A DNA stretch of 64,000 bases, taken from Modicisalibacter sp049808615 (GTDB lineage: Bacteria > Pseudomonadota > Gammaproteobacteria > Pseudomonadales > Halomonadaceae). The position numbers and the translations under genes are program-made. Location of the stretch: NCBI RefSeq assembly GCF_049808615.1, contig NZ_JBNCAN010000025.1, positions 1 to 64,000 of the forward strand, written 5' to 3'. Shown here piece after piece: positions 1 to 7,061 of the stretch (its first letter is position 1; the number at the start of each line of letters is the position of its first letter). Under the pieces are notes generated by a model. It did no database searches. It saw only the letters and a program-made list of their open reading frames with translations, and was not told where the DNA came from.

Positions 1-114
1 ACTATATTGAGGGCTTTTATAACAGCCAACGGCTGCACAGTGGCCTGGGCTATCGGACTCCGTTAGAGTTCGAAGAGATTAGCTGATGGAGCGTGTCCAT
101 TTTATTGGGGGAAC
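1..114 (+). mobile_element. Right-hand end of an IS3-family insertion sequence (partial)
   Basis: The window opens inside an IS3-family element. The last 27 codons of its transposase end at 86. They are followed by a short tail containing GTGTCCATTTTATTGGGGGA, which resembles the terminal inverted repeats of IS3-family elements. The exact outer boundary, placed near 110-116, is inferred because the left end lies outside the window and no target duplication can be compared. Confidence 0.6.
3..86 (+). CDS. IS3-family transposase orfB, C-terminal fragment
   Basis: The open frame from base 3 to the TGA at 84-86 encodes YIEGFYNSQRLHSGLGYR followed by TPLEFEEIS. This is the well-known C-terminal end of the integrase-core (rve/DDE) domain of IS3-family OrfB transposases, with the typical YNxxRLHSxLGYxxPxxFE pattern. 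Only the end is visible, so it cannot be judged whether the element is intact upstream. It supports the reading that the first 2.5 kb is mobile or acquired DNA. Confidence 0.8.
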   Translation, partial: YIEGFYNSQRLHSGLGYRTPLEFEEIS

Positions 115-179
115 TCCACTGCCAAACCGCTACGCGCTTTGTCAGCCACTGATGCGGGGCGCTAAGCATAGGAATCACT

Positions 180-797
180 ATGAGTCTCGGCGAAATATTA
201 GCTCTGTTTGCAGCGATGGTAACTTTAGCGCTAGTTCCTAGCACTAGCGTCGCCTTGGTCGTTGCTCGCTCTTCGTCCGCCGGATTCTCAAACGGCAGTG
301 CCGTTGCGGCCGGAATTGTAGTCGGTGATCTTGTCTTTGTGTTTTTAGCTGTTTTTGGAATGGCTGCGTTGGCAGAAGTTATGGGCAGCTTTTTCTTGAT
401 ACTGAGATATTTGGCAGGTGCATATCTGATTTGGTTTGGCATAAGTCTAATGAGATCGAAAACTTCATTGTCGGTGGAGGACTCTGGCCGGTCAGCATTC
501 AAATTATCAGCAAGCTTTCTCTCTGGGTTGCTCCTCACCCTTGGTGATGTCAAAGCTATATTTTTCTACGCGAGTCTGCTCCCCGTTTTTGTTGATTTGG
601 CCACTATTAGGGCTTTGGATGTAGCAATAATTTCAGTTTTAACCGTTGTCGCAGTTGGTGGCGTCAAATTGGGCTATGCATATTTTGCAGTGGCCGTTGC
701 GTCATTCGCCACGAGCCTTAGAGCAGAACGAGCAGTTAAGGCTTCGGCTGGTGGGCTTCTGGTTGGAGCAGGTTCGTACCTGATAGCAAAGGCTTAA
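180..797 (+). CDS. LysE/RhtB-family amino-acid exporter, probable integron cassette gene
   Basis: A 205-residue inner-membrane protein with about six hydrophobic segments and the LysE/RhtB layout. It has an N-terminal helix followed by a conserved Pro (LVPSTSVALVVARSSSAG), a G/A-rich second helix, and a second half starting at SASFLSGLLLTLGDVKA. The family exports amino acids or small metabolites; the substrate here is unknown. The ATG at 180 has AGGA 7 bases upstream. The stop codon lies inside the left core of an attC-like site (792-870), the arrangement of an integron gene cassette. Base composition is more AT-rich than in the chromosomal genes from 2.7 kb onward. It sits just downstream of an IS3 remnant. 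Confidence 0.8.
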   Translation: MSLGEILALFAAMVTLALVPSTSVALVVARSSSAGFSNGSAVAAGIVVGDLVFVFLAVFGMAALAEVMGSFFLILRYLAGAYLIWFGISLMRSKTSLSVEDSGRSAFKLSASFLSGLLLTLGDVKAIFFYASLLPVFVDLATIRALDVAIISVLTVVAVGGVKLGYAYFAVAVASFATSLRAERAVKASAGGLLVGAGSYLIAKA

Positions 798-870
798 CAA
801 TCACAATCACAGCCTACTACATTGCGGCTTCGCCTCCATTTCGCAGCTGCGCGTGCTGTTGGCGTTAAAT
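792..870 (+). other. attC-like integron recombination site 1
   Basis: The left core GCTTAAC at 792-798 fits RYYYAAC. The right core GTTAAAT at 864-870 fits GTTRRRY. The 79 bases between the outer ends form an imperfect palindrome with a central GCGGCTTCGCC segment. The left core contains the stop codon of the LysE-type gene, as expected for a cassette. The first bases after the G of the right core (TTAAAT) are complementary to the left core of the next site (ATTTAAC at 1489), which is the diagnostic pairing of a cassette with its own attC. Confidence 0.6.
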
Positions 871-935
871 TGTTTGGCACACCTTTCTGGACTATGATGT
901 AATACATTGCAGTCATCAGATTAGAGGATACACCC

Positions 936-1208
936 ATGAGTGTCACTACAGTCCGCCTTCAAGCAGAAGTTGAGCAACATCTTGATGCGATCGCCAGCAG
1001 GCTCCACCGGAGCAAAGGCTGGGTGATCAACCAGGCATTGTCGGAATACATAGCAAAGCAACAGCTTGAGCAAGAGCGTTGGAAGCAAACGCTGGAGGCA
1101 ATGGAGTCTGCAACCCAAGGTAAGGTGGTTGATGCCAGCGAAGTTCATGGCTGGCTCAATAGTTGGGGAGCTGAAAACGAGCAGGATGCACCGAGGTCGG
1201 GTAAGTGA
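936..1208 (+). CDS. Ribbon-helix-helix antitoxin (ParD/CopG type)
   Basis: A 90-residue protein whose first 45 residues are a ribbon-helix-helix DNA-binding domain (VTTVRLQAEVEQHLDAIA, then a helix around SKGWVINQALSEYI). The acidic, Trp-containing tail is of the sort that wraps a ParE-type toxin. The GTGA overlap at 1205-1208 couples it to the toxin gene. A small dyad, ATGTA-A-TACAT, at 897-907 lies in the promoter region and may be the autoregulatory operator, which is inference. Antitoxin first, toxin second is the usual parDE order. The pair lies between two attC-like sites, so it is probably a cassette-borne addiction module. Confidence 0.85.
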   Translation: MSVTTVRLQAEVEQHLDAIASRLHRSKGWVINQALSEYIAKQQLEQERWKQTLEAMESATQGKVVDASEVHGWLNSWGAENEQDAPRSGK

Positions 1209-1486
1209 AACTGGCTTACACGGACGAAGCCATTGAAGATTTGAAGCGCCTCAGGGAATTCATTGCGATCCACAACCCGTCAGCGGCAGCCAGGATAGCC
1301 ATTGAGCTGGTTGGTAAAATCGAGTTGCTACCAGATTTCCCCAAAATCGGCACACCAGTTGAAATGGCTCCGGTACCTGACTCTGTTCGAGATATGGTTT
1401 TCGGTAAATATGTCGTTCGATATTCGGTTCATACCAGTACCATCATCATTCTTCGGGTATGGCATGGTCTGCAGGGTGAACGATAG
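1205..1486 (+). CDS. ParE/RelE-family toxin
   Basis: A 93-residue RelE/ParE-superfamily toxin. It has the basic pattern (KLAYTDEAIEDLKRLREFI), a central KIELLPDFPKIGTPV loop and a C-terminal VVRYSV...IIILRVWHG strand pair typical of ParE proteins. Family members poison gyrase (ParE) or cleave mRNA (RelE); the sequence alone does not decide which. The GTG start at 1205 overlaps the antitoxin stop. No frameshift or early stop is visible, so this module looks intact, unlike the two toxin-antitoxin loci downstream. Confidence 0.85.
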   Translation: MKLAYTDEAIEDLKRLREFIAIHNPSAAARIAIELVGKIELLPDFPKIGTPVEMAPVPDSVRDMVFGKYVVRYSVHTSTIIILRVWHGLQGER

Positions 1487-1488
1487 CA

Positions 1489-1565
1489 ATTTAACCAGCC
1501 GCGACACTCGGATGCCTTTGTTTCCGCTCGCTACGTCAAAGTCACCGGTGCGCTTCGCGTTAGCA
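1489..1565 (+). other. attC-like integron recombination site 2 (degenerate right core)
   Basis: The left core ATTTAAC at 1489-1495 starts three bases after the ParE stop. It is the exact reverse complement of GTTAAAT, the junction at which this cassette begins (864-870). The right core would be GTTAGCA at 1559-1565, one base off GTTRRRY. The intervening 63 bases form an imperfect palindrome, including CTTTG/CAAAG arms and matching GCGC-rich flanks. This is weaker than site 1 but the core pairing is specific. Confidence 0.5.
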
Positions 1566-1663
1566 GTTCCAGCTTCTTTTCAGACTTTGCGATTTGAGTA
1601 AAAAAAGTATAGTTTATACTCACGAATGAGTTTGAATTCGACGAAGCCAAAAGTCAGGCCAAT

Positions 1664-1885
1664 TTGGATAAGCACGGAATTGATTTCGTGGCCGCACAAG
1701 AGCTGTGGAAAGATCCGTATCTGCTGGAAATCCGCGCAAAATCAGAGGATGAGCCAAGGTTCGCTCTGATAGGCAAGATTGGCGAAAAACACTGGTCGGC
1801 TGTCGTCACGTACAGGAAAGGTCGTATCCGTCTGATTTCAGTCAGGCGTTCCCGCAAGAAAGAGGTTGAGTTCTATGAAAGCTAA
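1664..1885 (+). CDS. brnT: BrnT-family ribonuclease toxin, 5' end frameshifted
   Basis: A BrnT toxin (type II toxin-antitoxin ribonuclease) recognisable from DKHGIDFVAAQELWKDP, the RFALIGKIGEKHWSAV strand pair and the terminal RLISVRRSRKKEVEFYE. Homology to BrnT continues upstream in this frame to about 1625 (NEFEFDEAKSQANL), but that stretch has no ATG, GTG or TTG start. An ATG at 1626 reads out of frame. Adding one base after it (ATG A-G TTT GAA TTC GAC) restores the usual M-K-F-E-F-D start, so a one-base deletion in codon 2 is likely. Translation could still begin at TTG 1664, giving a 73-residue protein lacking about 14 residues. It overlaps brnA by 11 bases. Confidence 0.75.
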   Translation: MDKHGIDFVAAQELWKDPYLLEIRAKSEDEPRFALIGKIGEKHWSAVVTYRKGRIRLISVRRSRKKEVEFYES

Positions 1886-2072
1886 AGACTTCGATAGAAA
1901 ATTTGACGCAGGCCAGGAGGACATTATTGAAGACCTTGACCTGTCCACAGCCCGTCGTACCAACCTGGAACAAAAACGAATCAACGTGGATTTTCCTGCT
2001 TGGGTCGTAGAGTCGTTGGATCGTGAGGCTGCGCGTATTGGGGTTACCCGCCAATCAATCATCAAGGTGTGA
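1875..2072 (+). CDS. brnA: BrnA-family antitoxin with premature stop
   Basis: The antitoxin of the BrnT/BrnA module. The N-terminal part (MKAKDFDRKFDAGQEDI) and the ribbon-helix-helix region (NVDFPAWVVESLDREAARIG) match the family, ending VTRQSIIKV. The codon after V65 is TGA at 2070-2072, where BrnA proteins normally have Trp (IKVWLAERL). Reading through it, the frame continues as LVERLQAESTNKPLNGDDAG to a TAG at 2142-2144. A TGG-to-TGA nonsense change therefore seems to have removed about 24 C-terminal residues. With brnT damaged as well, the module is probably decaying. Confidence 0.75.
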   Translation: MKAKDFDRKFDAGQEDIIEDLDLSTARRTNLEQKRINVDFPAWVVESLDREAARIGVTRQSIIKV

Positions 2073-2203
2073 CTGGTTGAGCGCCTTCAAGCAGAATCTA
2101 CTAACAAACCGCTCAATGGTGACGACGCAGGCGACGCACATTAGCGGAGCGCTGAAATAAATAAAAAGTCAAACAATATGGGATGTGGAAGCGCCTAGAA
2201 TTC

Positions 2204-2302
2204 TTAGACCAAGGCGCCACTCAGCCTTGGCAACCGTGATTCGTAATAACCTACCGATTTCAGAAGCTCGGCGTCCGCTGCCGGGTGGAAATGGTACTTC
2301 AC
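2204..2302 (-). pseudogene. ParE/RelE-family toxin, truncated to the first 32 residues
   Basis: Downstream of the antitoxin at 2299-2523, and overlapping it as GTGA, a GTG start opens a frame reading VKYHFHPAADAELLKSVGYY then ESRLPRLS before a TAA at 2204-2206. The pattern FHPxADxE...YYES is the N-terminus of the ParE-like toxins that pair with this antitoxin family. A complete protein would be about 95 residues, so two thirds is missing. The adjoining sequence shows no continuation in other frames that I can see. Confidence 0.6.
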
Positions 2303-2523
2303 CCAATCAGTGCTCTTGCCTTCCTCAATACTTCATCGCCCGGAACCGCTTTAACGCTGCCACCGTCCAATTCTCTTGCCCTGCGCTGCGCTTGTGTCAA
2401 CCATGCTGCGCGAAGTTCTTCGGAAGATGGCGAATCCAGGCTGAACACCAACTGCCGAAACAATTCGGTGCGCTCTTCCTCTGAAAGGGGCAGAACCTCG
2501 GCTTCGATTTGCTGGAGATCCAT
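2299..2523 (-). CDS. Addiction-module antitoxin (TIGR02574-like), orphaned
   Basis: A 74-residue protein of the 'putative addiction module component' type. It has the characteristic opening MDLQQIEAEVLPLSEEERTE, the LVFSLDSP segment, a W in ELRAAWLTQAQRRARELD, and a PGDEVLRKARAL end. Partners of this family are ParE/RelE-like toxins encoded immediately downstream with a short overlap. Here that toxin gene is present only as a 32-codon stub (2204-2302), so the antitoxin appears orphaned. Confidence 0.75.
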   Translation of the reverse strand: MDLQQIEAEVLPLSEEERTELFRQLVFSLDSPSSEELRAAWLTQAQRRARELDGGSVKAVPGDEVLRKARALIG

Positions 2524-2717
2524 GGGGAAACCCTTTCTTTTGCATGCAGCTAGATTCTGTCATGGGTGCAGGTGGGGGGCTGCATTCAGATTGTGCGCAC
2601 AAGAGACGACCAGCGACTTCGCGTTGAGGGCGGCTGGTGAGTGGCCAGCCTGTCGACATCGCTTCGGCCATGGGCGAGACTGAGAGCCGAACCCGAAACT
2701 CTACCAAGGAGGGCGCG

Positions 2718-3389
2718 ATGTCCACGGTTCTAGCTTTCGATGTCTATGGCACCCTGATCGATACCTATGGTGTCAACGAGCAGCTGCTGGCGCTGATCGG
2801 CGATCAAACACCGACGTTCTCCCAGCGCTGGCGCGACAAGCAGCTCGAATATGCCTTTCGCCGCGGCCTGATGGGTGCCTATGCCGACTTCTCCGAGTGC
2901 ACCCGCGATGCGCTGGAGTTCGTCGATCGTGCCTTGGGCACGAAGCTTTCTGACAACGACAAGGATCAGTTGATGGCGACCTATGCGCGCCTGCCGGCTT
3001 TTGCCGATGCGGCGGATGCGTTGGCGCGCTTGGGGGACTCATCGAAACTGCGTTGCGTGGCGTTTTCCAACGGCAGCCGCAAGGCGGTGAGCGGATTGCT
3101 CGAGCAGGCCGGGATTCTTCAGCATTTCGAGGACATCGTCAGTGTCGAGGAGGTCAAGCGCTTCAAACCCGACCCGGCGGTGTATGCTCACCTGCACACA
3201 CGTCTGGAAGTGGCCGCACAGGACGTCTGGTTGATCTCCTCCAACCCCTTCGATCTGATCGGTGCCAAGCATGCCGGGCTGCACGCAGCCTGGATACGCC
3301 GTAGCGCCGAGGCACCCTTTGATACCTGGGGTGGCGACCCGGATATGATCGTCTCGGATCTCAATGAGCTAGTGGATCGTATCGACTAA
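2718..3389 (+). CDS. Haloacid dehalogenase, type II (L-2-haloacid dehalogenase-like HAD hydrolase)
   Basis: A 223-residue HAD-superfamily hydrolase. All four motifs are visible: nucleophile motif FDVYGTLID near the N-terminus, FSNGS around residue 117, KRFKPDP around 150, and SSNPFDLIGAKHAG around 175. The last signature is specific for type II L-2-haloacid dehalogenases, which hydrolyse L-2-haloalkanoates to D-2-hydroxyacids in the cytoplasm; many annotated members act on other small acids. The ATG at 2718 is preceded by AAGGAGGG, so it is preferred over the in-frame upstream ATG at 2637. First gene with chromosomal-type composition after the accessory patch. Confidence 0.85.
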   Translation: MSTVLAFDVYGTLIDTYGVNEQLLALIGDQTPTFSQRWRDKQLEYAFRRGLMGAYADFSECTRDALEFVDRALGTKLSDNDKDQLMATYARLPAFADAADALARLGDSSKLRCVAFSNGSRKAVSGLLEQAGILQHFEDIVSVEEVKRFKPDPAVYAHLHTRLEVAAQDVWLISSNPFDLIGAKHAGLHAAWIRRSAEAPFDTWGGDPDMIVSDLNELVDRID

Positions 3390-3465
3390 ACGCGAGATGC
3401 CACTATGGTCCTTCGAACGATGGGCAAGAGCGCATCATCGACACAACGTTGCAGAGGAAAGCAAT

Positions 3466-3948
3466 ATGAAATCAAGAATTTTAATGACATTGGCTTCGCT
3501 GACTCTCGCCGGATCGATAGGTATCGCCTCGGCTGATCAGTCGACAAATCCCTTTCCCGGCATCGAGCACGTCACCACGCAGTCATCGGTCGAGGAGGTG
3601 GAAACTCGCCTGCGCGAGGCAATCGATTCACGGGGGCTGACGCTCTTCACCGTGGTCGATCATGCCCAGGGTGCTGCCGATGTCGATCTCGAACTGCCGC
3701 CCACGCGCACCGTGATCTTCGGCAATCCCAAGGTGGGCACGCCGTTGATGCAGTGCCAGGGCAGCACGGCGCTGGATCTACCGCAGAAGATGGTGATCCG
3801 CGAAGATGGCGATACCACGCGTATCGAGTGGAACGACCCCGCTTATCTGGCAAAGCGCCACGAATTACAGGAGTGCGAGTTGCCGTTGAACAAGATTGCC
3901 AGTGTACTGAGCGCCGTAGCCAACGAGGCAACTGGCGAGCAGGAGTGA
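3466..3948 (+). CDS. DUF302 domain protein, exported
   Basis: A 160-residue protein starting with a signal peptide (MKSRILMTLASLTLAGSIGI then ASA|DQ), followed by one DUF302 domain. The domain shows VEEVETRLREAIDSRGLTLF, VVDHAQGAADVDLELPPTRT, VIFGNPKVGTPLMQ and a C-terminal EWNDPAYLAKRH stretch. DUF302 proteins are small, probably periplasmic, and of unknown function. The ATG at 3466 has GAGGAAA upstream and starts exactly at the signal peptide; an in-frame upstream ATG at 3397 would bury it. It lies 76 bases after the dehalogenase gene. Confidence 0.85.
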   Translation: MKSRILMTLASLTLAGSIGIASADQSTNPFPGIEHVTTQSSVEEVETRLREAIDSRGLTLFTVVDHAQGAADVDLELPPTRTVIFGNPKVGTPLMQCQGSTALDLPQKMVIREDGDTTRIEWNDPAYLAKRHELQECELPLNKIASVLSAVANEATGEQE

Positions 3949-3985
3949 GTGAGCTCTAGTAAGTCGTTCTTGCGGGCAATTTCTG

Positions 3986-4216
3986 CTATTCAGGGGCACG
4001 ATTCGGACCATTGGTCTCATCGGTGGCCAAAGTCAGCTCCTGATACTTCTCACCGGCAATATGCAATAACTCGAACTGCTCGCTGCACTCTCGGCAAGCT
4101 CCGCACATACCAATGTGCATTCGTAGCAACAGCCTGTCTTTGGTGCCCAAGGGCGCATCCAGACGCTGAGACATCAACTTGGTAATTTCTCGGCACATCA
4201 TCAGTCTAAACATCAT
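3986..4216 (-). CDS. Small zinc-finger anti-sigma factor
   Basis: A 76-residue protein with the zinc anti-sigma (ZAS) signature H-x3-C-x2-C in MHIGMCGACRECSEQ. It begins MMFRLMMCREITKLMSQRLD, also typical of ZAS domains. There is no membrane segment, so it would act in the cytoplasm by holding the adjacent sigma factor. Its ATG overlaps the sigma factor stop as ATGA, a coupled pair. The presence of a Cys pair suggests redox or metal sensing as in ChrR/RsrA proteins, which is inference. Confidence 0.8.
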   Translation of the reverse strand: MMFRLMMCREITKLMSQRLDAPLGTKDRLLLRMHIGMCGACRECSEQFELLHIAGEKYQELTLATDETNGPNRAPE

Positions 4217-4803
4217 GACTCCTCCGATAACCACCCGCGTTCGATGCAGGCGCGCAGACGCAATCGGGCACGGTGCAGAATGACCCAGCAATTATTTTCC
4301 TTGATGCCGGTTTCTCTGCAGATTTCCTCAGTGGAAAGCCCCATCAGTTCACGTAAGGAAAAGATACGCGCAATGTTGTCCGGCAGGGCGATCATGCAGG
4401 TGTCGAAGACTCGCCAAAAATGCTCACTGACGAAGGCCGCTTCAGGGTCGCCCCAGTTCGAAGGACGAGCCATATCCTGCCACCTGCCATTCTGCTTGAA
4501 CTGGCGATCAATGGTTTCCTCGTCCAGCTCGTCTTCCCAGGGTCGCCAGTTTCCTTGGCGCCGTTGAACTCGCAAGCTATCGAGTATCTTGTACTTGAGA
4601 ATGCCGAACACCCAGGTTTCGTAACCTGATTGCCCTCGAAAGCTGTCATTCTTTTCCATGGCCGCGACGAGCGCTTCTTGAACGGCATCTTCGGCCTGGG
4701 CGAGGTCACGAAGCTGTAAACGGGCAAACGATACCAACCTGGGTCGAACGGCCGCCAACCGCTGCATTCTTTCGTTCTTATTGTCGGTCGTAGATGCAGT
4801 CAT
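4213..4803 (-). CDS. ECF RNA polymerase sigma factor (TIGR02943-like)
   Basis: A 196-residue sigma-70 family ECF factor. Region 2 is visible as ARLQLRDLAQAEDAVQEALV then WVFGILKYKILDSLR. Region 4 is FSLRELMGLSTEEICRETG followed by the recognition helix NCWVILHRARLRLRACIE. A long linker (residues about 85-130) with WRPWEDELDEE is typical of the subgroup found next to small zinc anti-sigma proteins. ATG 4803 has GAGG 7 bases upstream; a GTG two codons earlier is less likely. Targets are unknown; the nearby transferase and peptidase genes are candidates by proximity only. Confidence 0.85.
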   Translation of the reverse strand: MTASTTDNKNERMQRLAAVRPRLVSFARLQLRDLAQAEDAVQEALVAAMEKNDSFRGQSGYETWVFGILKYKILDSLRVQRRQGNWRPWEDELDEETIDRQFKQNGRWQDMARPSNWGDPEAAFVSEHFWRVFDTCMIALPDNIARIFSLRELMGLSTEEICRETGIKENNCWVILHRARLRLRACIERGWLSEES

Positions 4804-4864
4804 TGCCACACCTCATGTGCAGATTGCTGTCATCATGAACGCCTGAAAGGAGAGGTCAAGTTGT

Positions 4865-5551
4865 TCAACGTACGTGCCGGTAGTGATTGGCAAGTGAATG
4901 ACTATCCATCCCGCGCCAATAGCGATAACGCAGCCGCCACATCAACAAGATAGTGCGCCAGAGTCCATTGCGCATCCAGCGGCGCCCGGAGCTCGTGACA
5001 CGATGATGTAGGCAGGTGGGTGGCGAAAGCCTTCTGAGACGAGCCGACATCTCGATATCTTCCATCAACGGCTGCTCAGGAAAGCCACCTGCGGCATCGA
5101 AGGCTTGGCGCGTCATGAATATCGCCTGATCGCCGGTTGCGATGCCAGTAAGTCGAGAACGCAGATTCATGGCTCCTGCAACCACCTTGAGCATGGCGTG
5201 CCGCCCGCTTAGTTTCACATCGAAACGTCCCCAGGCTCGCCTTGTGAGTGCGCTAGAGATCAACTTGTCCGCGCGCTTGGGTAATCGTGTATCCGCATGC
5301 AAGAAGAGAAGGTAGTTCCCCTGACTGGCGTTGGCGCCAATATTCATCTGCAGGGCTCGTCCGGGTTCGCAAACCAGAACCCGTGACGCCAATGGCGAGG
5401 CCAAGGCGACGGTCTGATCTTGGCTGCCACCATCAACGACGATGATTTCACTACCACATACCCATAGTCCCAAGAGTGATACGAGATGCGTTTCAATTTC
5501 CTGGGCCTCGTTCAGAGTTGGAATGATGATACTGAGTTGAGGTCGTTGCAT
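4865..5551 (-). CDS. Family 2 glycosyltransferase, TIGR04283 type
   Basis: A 228-residue GT-A glycosyltransferase with the opening LSIIIPTLNEAQEIE, VVDGGSQDQT, and a DxD-like metal site in LLFLHADTRLP. It also has GDQAIFMTRQAFDAAGGFPE and PLMEDIEMSARLRRL, the acceptor-side motif. This is the pattern of the 'rSAM/selenodomain-associated transferase 2' family (TIGR04283), also annotated for arsenosugar synthesis. The companion TIGR04282-type protein is encoded at 13624-14334, about 8 kb away. No radical-SAM partner is in this window, so the acceptor is unknown. Confidence 0.85.
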   Translation of the reverse strand: MQRPQLSIIIPTLNEAQEIETHLVSLLGLWVCGSEIIVVDGGSQDQTVALASPLASRVLVCEPGRALQMNIGANASQGNYLLFLHADTRLPKRADKLISSALTRRAWGRFDVKLSGRHAMLKVVAGAMNLRSRLTGIATGDQAIFMTRQAFDAAGGFPEQPLMEDIEMSARLRRLSPPTCLHHRVTSSGRRWMRNGLWRTILLMWRLRYRYWRGMDSHSLANHYRHVR

Positions 5552-5699
5552 CAGGGGGTGCTCGTGTGAACGTGAGAATAATAGTTTTTAACTCAACGAG
5601 TTGAAAATAGTAGTTGGTCTGTCGGGGCAAAGTAAGAAAAGTGATATCAAGTATACAAAAGCAAGAGGATATAATATCGAAGAGAGTCAGGAGAAGACT

Positions 5700-6473
5700 A
5701 TGCAATCGTTACTACAGCGAGTTGGTTACTGGTTGGGTTGTTGGCTCTCCTGCCCGCGCCCTCAGTACGTCTCGTCGCCGAATTATCAGCCACGCAGCTT
5801 GTTGAAATGCTTGCGTCCGGGAGACATATTGTTGGTAGAGGGTACCTCCAGGGTGAGCACCGCTATCAAATATCTGACCCAATCCTCTTGGTCCCATGCG
5901 GCATTGTATGTCGGAGAGGCAGAAGCGCGTGACGGGGGCAATACAGAAAAGTATTTTGTCGAAGCGGATTTGTCGGAAGGCGTCAGGATCGTCGGCTTCG
6001 AGGAATACCAGGGTTATAACTTACGTATCTGCCGTCCCGTTGGCTTGAATGAAAAAGATATCGACGATCTGATCAGGTTCGTCTATCAGCGTGTGGGGTA
6101 TCAATACGACCTGCGCAACATCATTGATCTGGCGCGTTATCTATTGCCCTTGCCTCCGGTTCCGAGCCATTGGAGACGTGGCATGTTGAGCCTGGGGAGT
6201 GGCGACCCCACGCGCGCTATCTGTTCGACCCTGCTTGCTCAGGCTTTTCAGTCGGTTCGTTATCCGATTCTTCCTGACTGGGAATGGGCAGAGGATGAAC
6301 TGCGTTGCCAGGGTTGCAAAAAGCAGGTGCTGAAGAAGCGCAACTACACATTATTCACTCCGCGTGACTTTGATTTCTCTCCTTATTTCTTGATCGTCAA
6401 GCCAACGCTCGAGACAGGGTTCGATCCGCATGCATTGCTATGGAGCGAGAATATTGAGTCATCAGACAGGTGA
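5700..6473 (+). CDS. YiiX-like permuted papain-fold cysteine peptidase (NlpC/P60 superfamily)
   Basis: A 257-residue protein of the YiiX/YaeF (DUF830) group of circularly permuted NlpC/P60 enzymes. The catalytic His comes first (LRPGDILLVEG...SSWSHAALYVG), followed by the acidic YFVEADLSEGV segment. The catalytic Cys comes late in AICSTLLAQAFQ. These enzymes cleave peptide or amide/ester bonds in lipids or cell-wall material. ATG 5700 follows CAGGAGA and is preferred over an in-frame ATG at 5601. The N-terminal stretch has Cys-rich hydrophobic residues (LGCWLSCP), possibly membrane-associated. Divergent from the glycosyltransferase and upstream of the first NPC-repeat gene. Confidence 0.75.
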   Translation: MQSLLQRVGYWLGCWLSCPRPQYVSSPNYQPRSLLKCLRPGDILLVEGTSRVSTAIKYLTQSSWSHAALYVGEAEARDGGNTEKYFVEADLSEGVRIVGFEEYQGYNLRICRPVGLNEKDIDDLIRFVYQRVGYQYDLRNIIDLARYLLPLPPVPSHWRRGMLSLGSGDPTRAICSTLLAQAFQSVRYPILPDWEWAEDELRCQGCKKQVLKKRNYTLFTPRDFDFSPYFLIVKPTLETGFDPHALLWSENIESSDR

Positions 6474-6643
6474 ATATTGCTCTGATTCAGAGTGTGCGTT
6501 TATATGCGTTTTATATATGAATAAATAACCAATAAAAATAATGTTTAATCTGTAAGCGATTCCTCCTTCGGCCTACCAAATACCAGACGCTAACGAAACA
6601 TGGTGTCTTTCAGGTGATGAATAACAAACGATGGAGTGACCTC

Positions 6644-6967
6644 ATGATACTCAAGAAGCGTTTTTCCCTTTCTCGTGGAGGCAAGGTCGCATCTCGGCTA
6701 GCCGGTACCGTGTTGGCCATGTCGCTGAGTGGTGCGGCCATGCAGGCCATGGCGGCCTGCGGAGCTGCCAACCCCTGCGCAAGCAAGAATCCCTGTGCAG
6801 CTCAGCAGGCGTGTGGAGCCAACCCCTGCGGCACGAAAAACCCCTGTGCTACCAAGAATCCCTGCGCCACGAAGAACCCTTGTGCGGCCAATCCCTGCGC
6901 TACCAAAAATCCTTGTGCTGCCAATCCTTGTGCGGCCAAGAAGAATCCTTGCGCTGCGGAGTCCTAG
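6644..6967 (+). CDS. Exported NPCA-repeat cysteine-rich protein (short form)
   Basis: A 107-residue protein. After a signal peptide ending QAMA|ACG, the mature part (about 67 residues) is nearly all NPC repeats, counted as ten NPC tripeptides separated by A, ASK, ATK or GTK. There is no other domain. The regular Cys spacing suggests metal or thiol chemistry in the periplasm, which is inference. Both the signal region and the first repeats closely match those of the cytochrome-fused protein at 12118-12843 (xLKKxxxLSR...CGANPCASKNPCA), so the two are paralogues. ATG 6644 has GGAG 8 bases upstream; an in-frame ATG at 6614 is less likely. I do not know a characterised function. Confidence 0.7.
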   Translation: MILKKRFSLSRGGKVASRLAGTVLAMSLSGAAMQAMAACGAANPCASKNPCAAQQACGANPCGTKNPCATKNPCATKNPCAANPCATKNPCAANPCAAKKNPCAAES

Positions 6968-7020
6968 CAAGGCGAAGCAGGTTCAATCACTGAAAGCTGA
7001 CATAGTGTTGCTGTGATATC

Positions 7021-7045
7021 GGGCGTGAGGGCAGGCCTCGCGTCC
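7021..7045. terminator. Possible bidirectional terminator hairpin
   Basis: GGGCGTGAGG and CCTCGCGTCC pair as a 10-bp stem (two G-T wobbles) around a 5-base loop, followed by GTTTCATT. It sits between the convergent NPCA gene (+) and the ABC ATPase gene (-). There is no strong T-run, so it may be weak. Confidence 0.4.
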
Positions 7046-7061
7046 GTTTCATTGATGAGGG

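Noticed and set aside
2101..2150. A third attC-like site in the tail of brnA (TACTAAC ... ATTAGCG)
   Set aside because: Both cores deviate from consensus, the interval is short, and the region is the conserved BrnA C-terminal coding tail.
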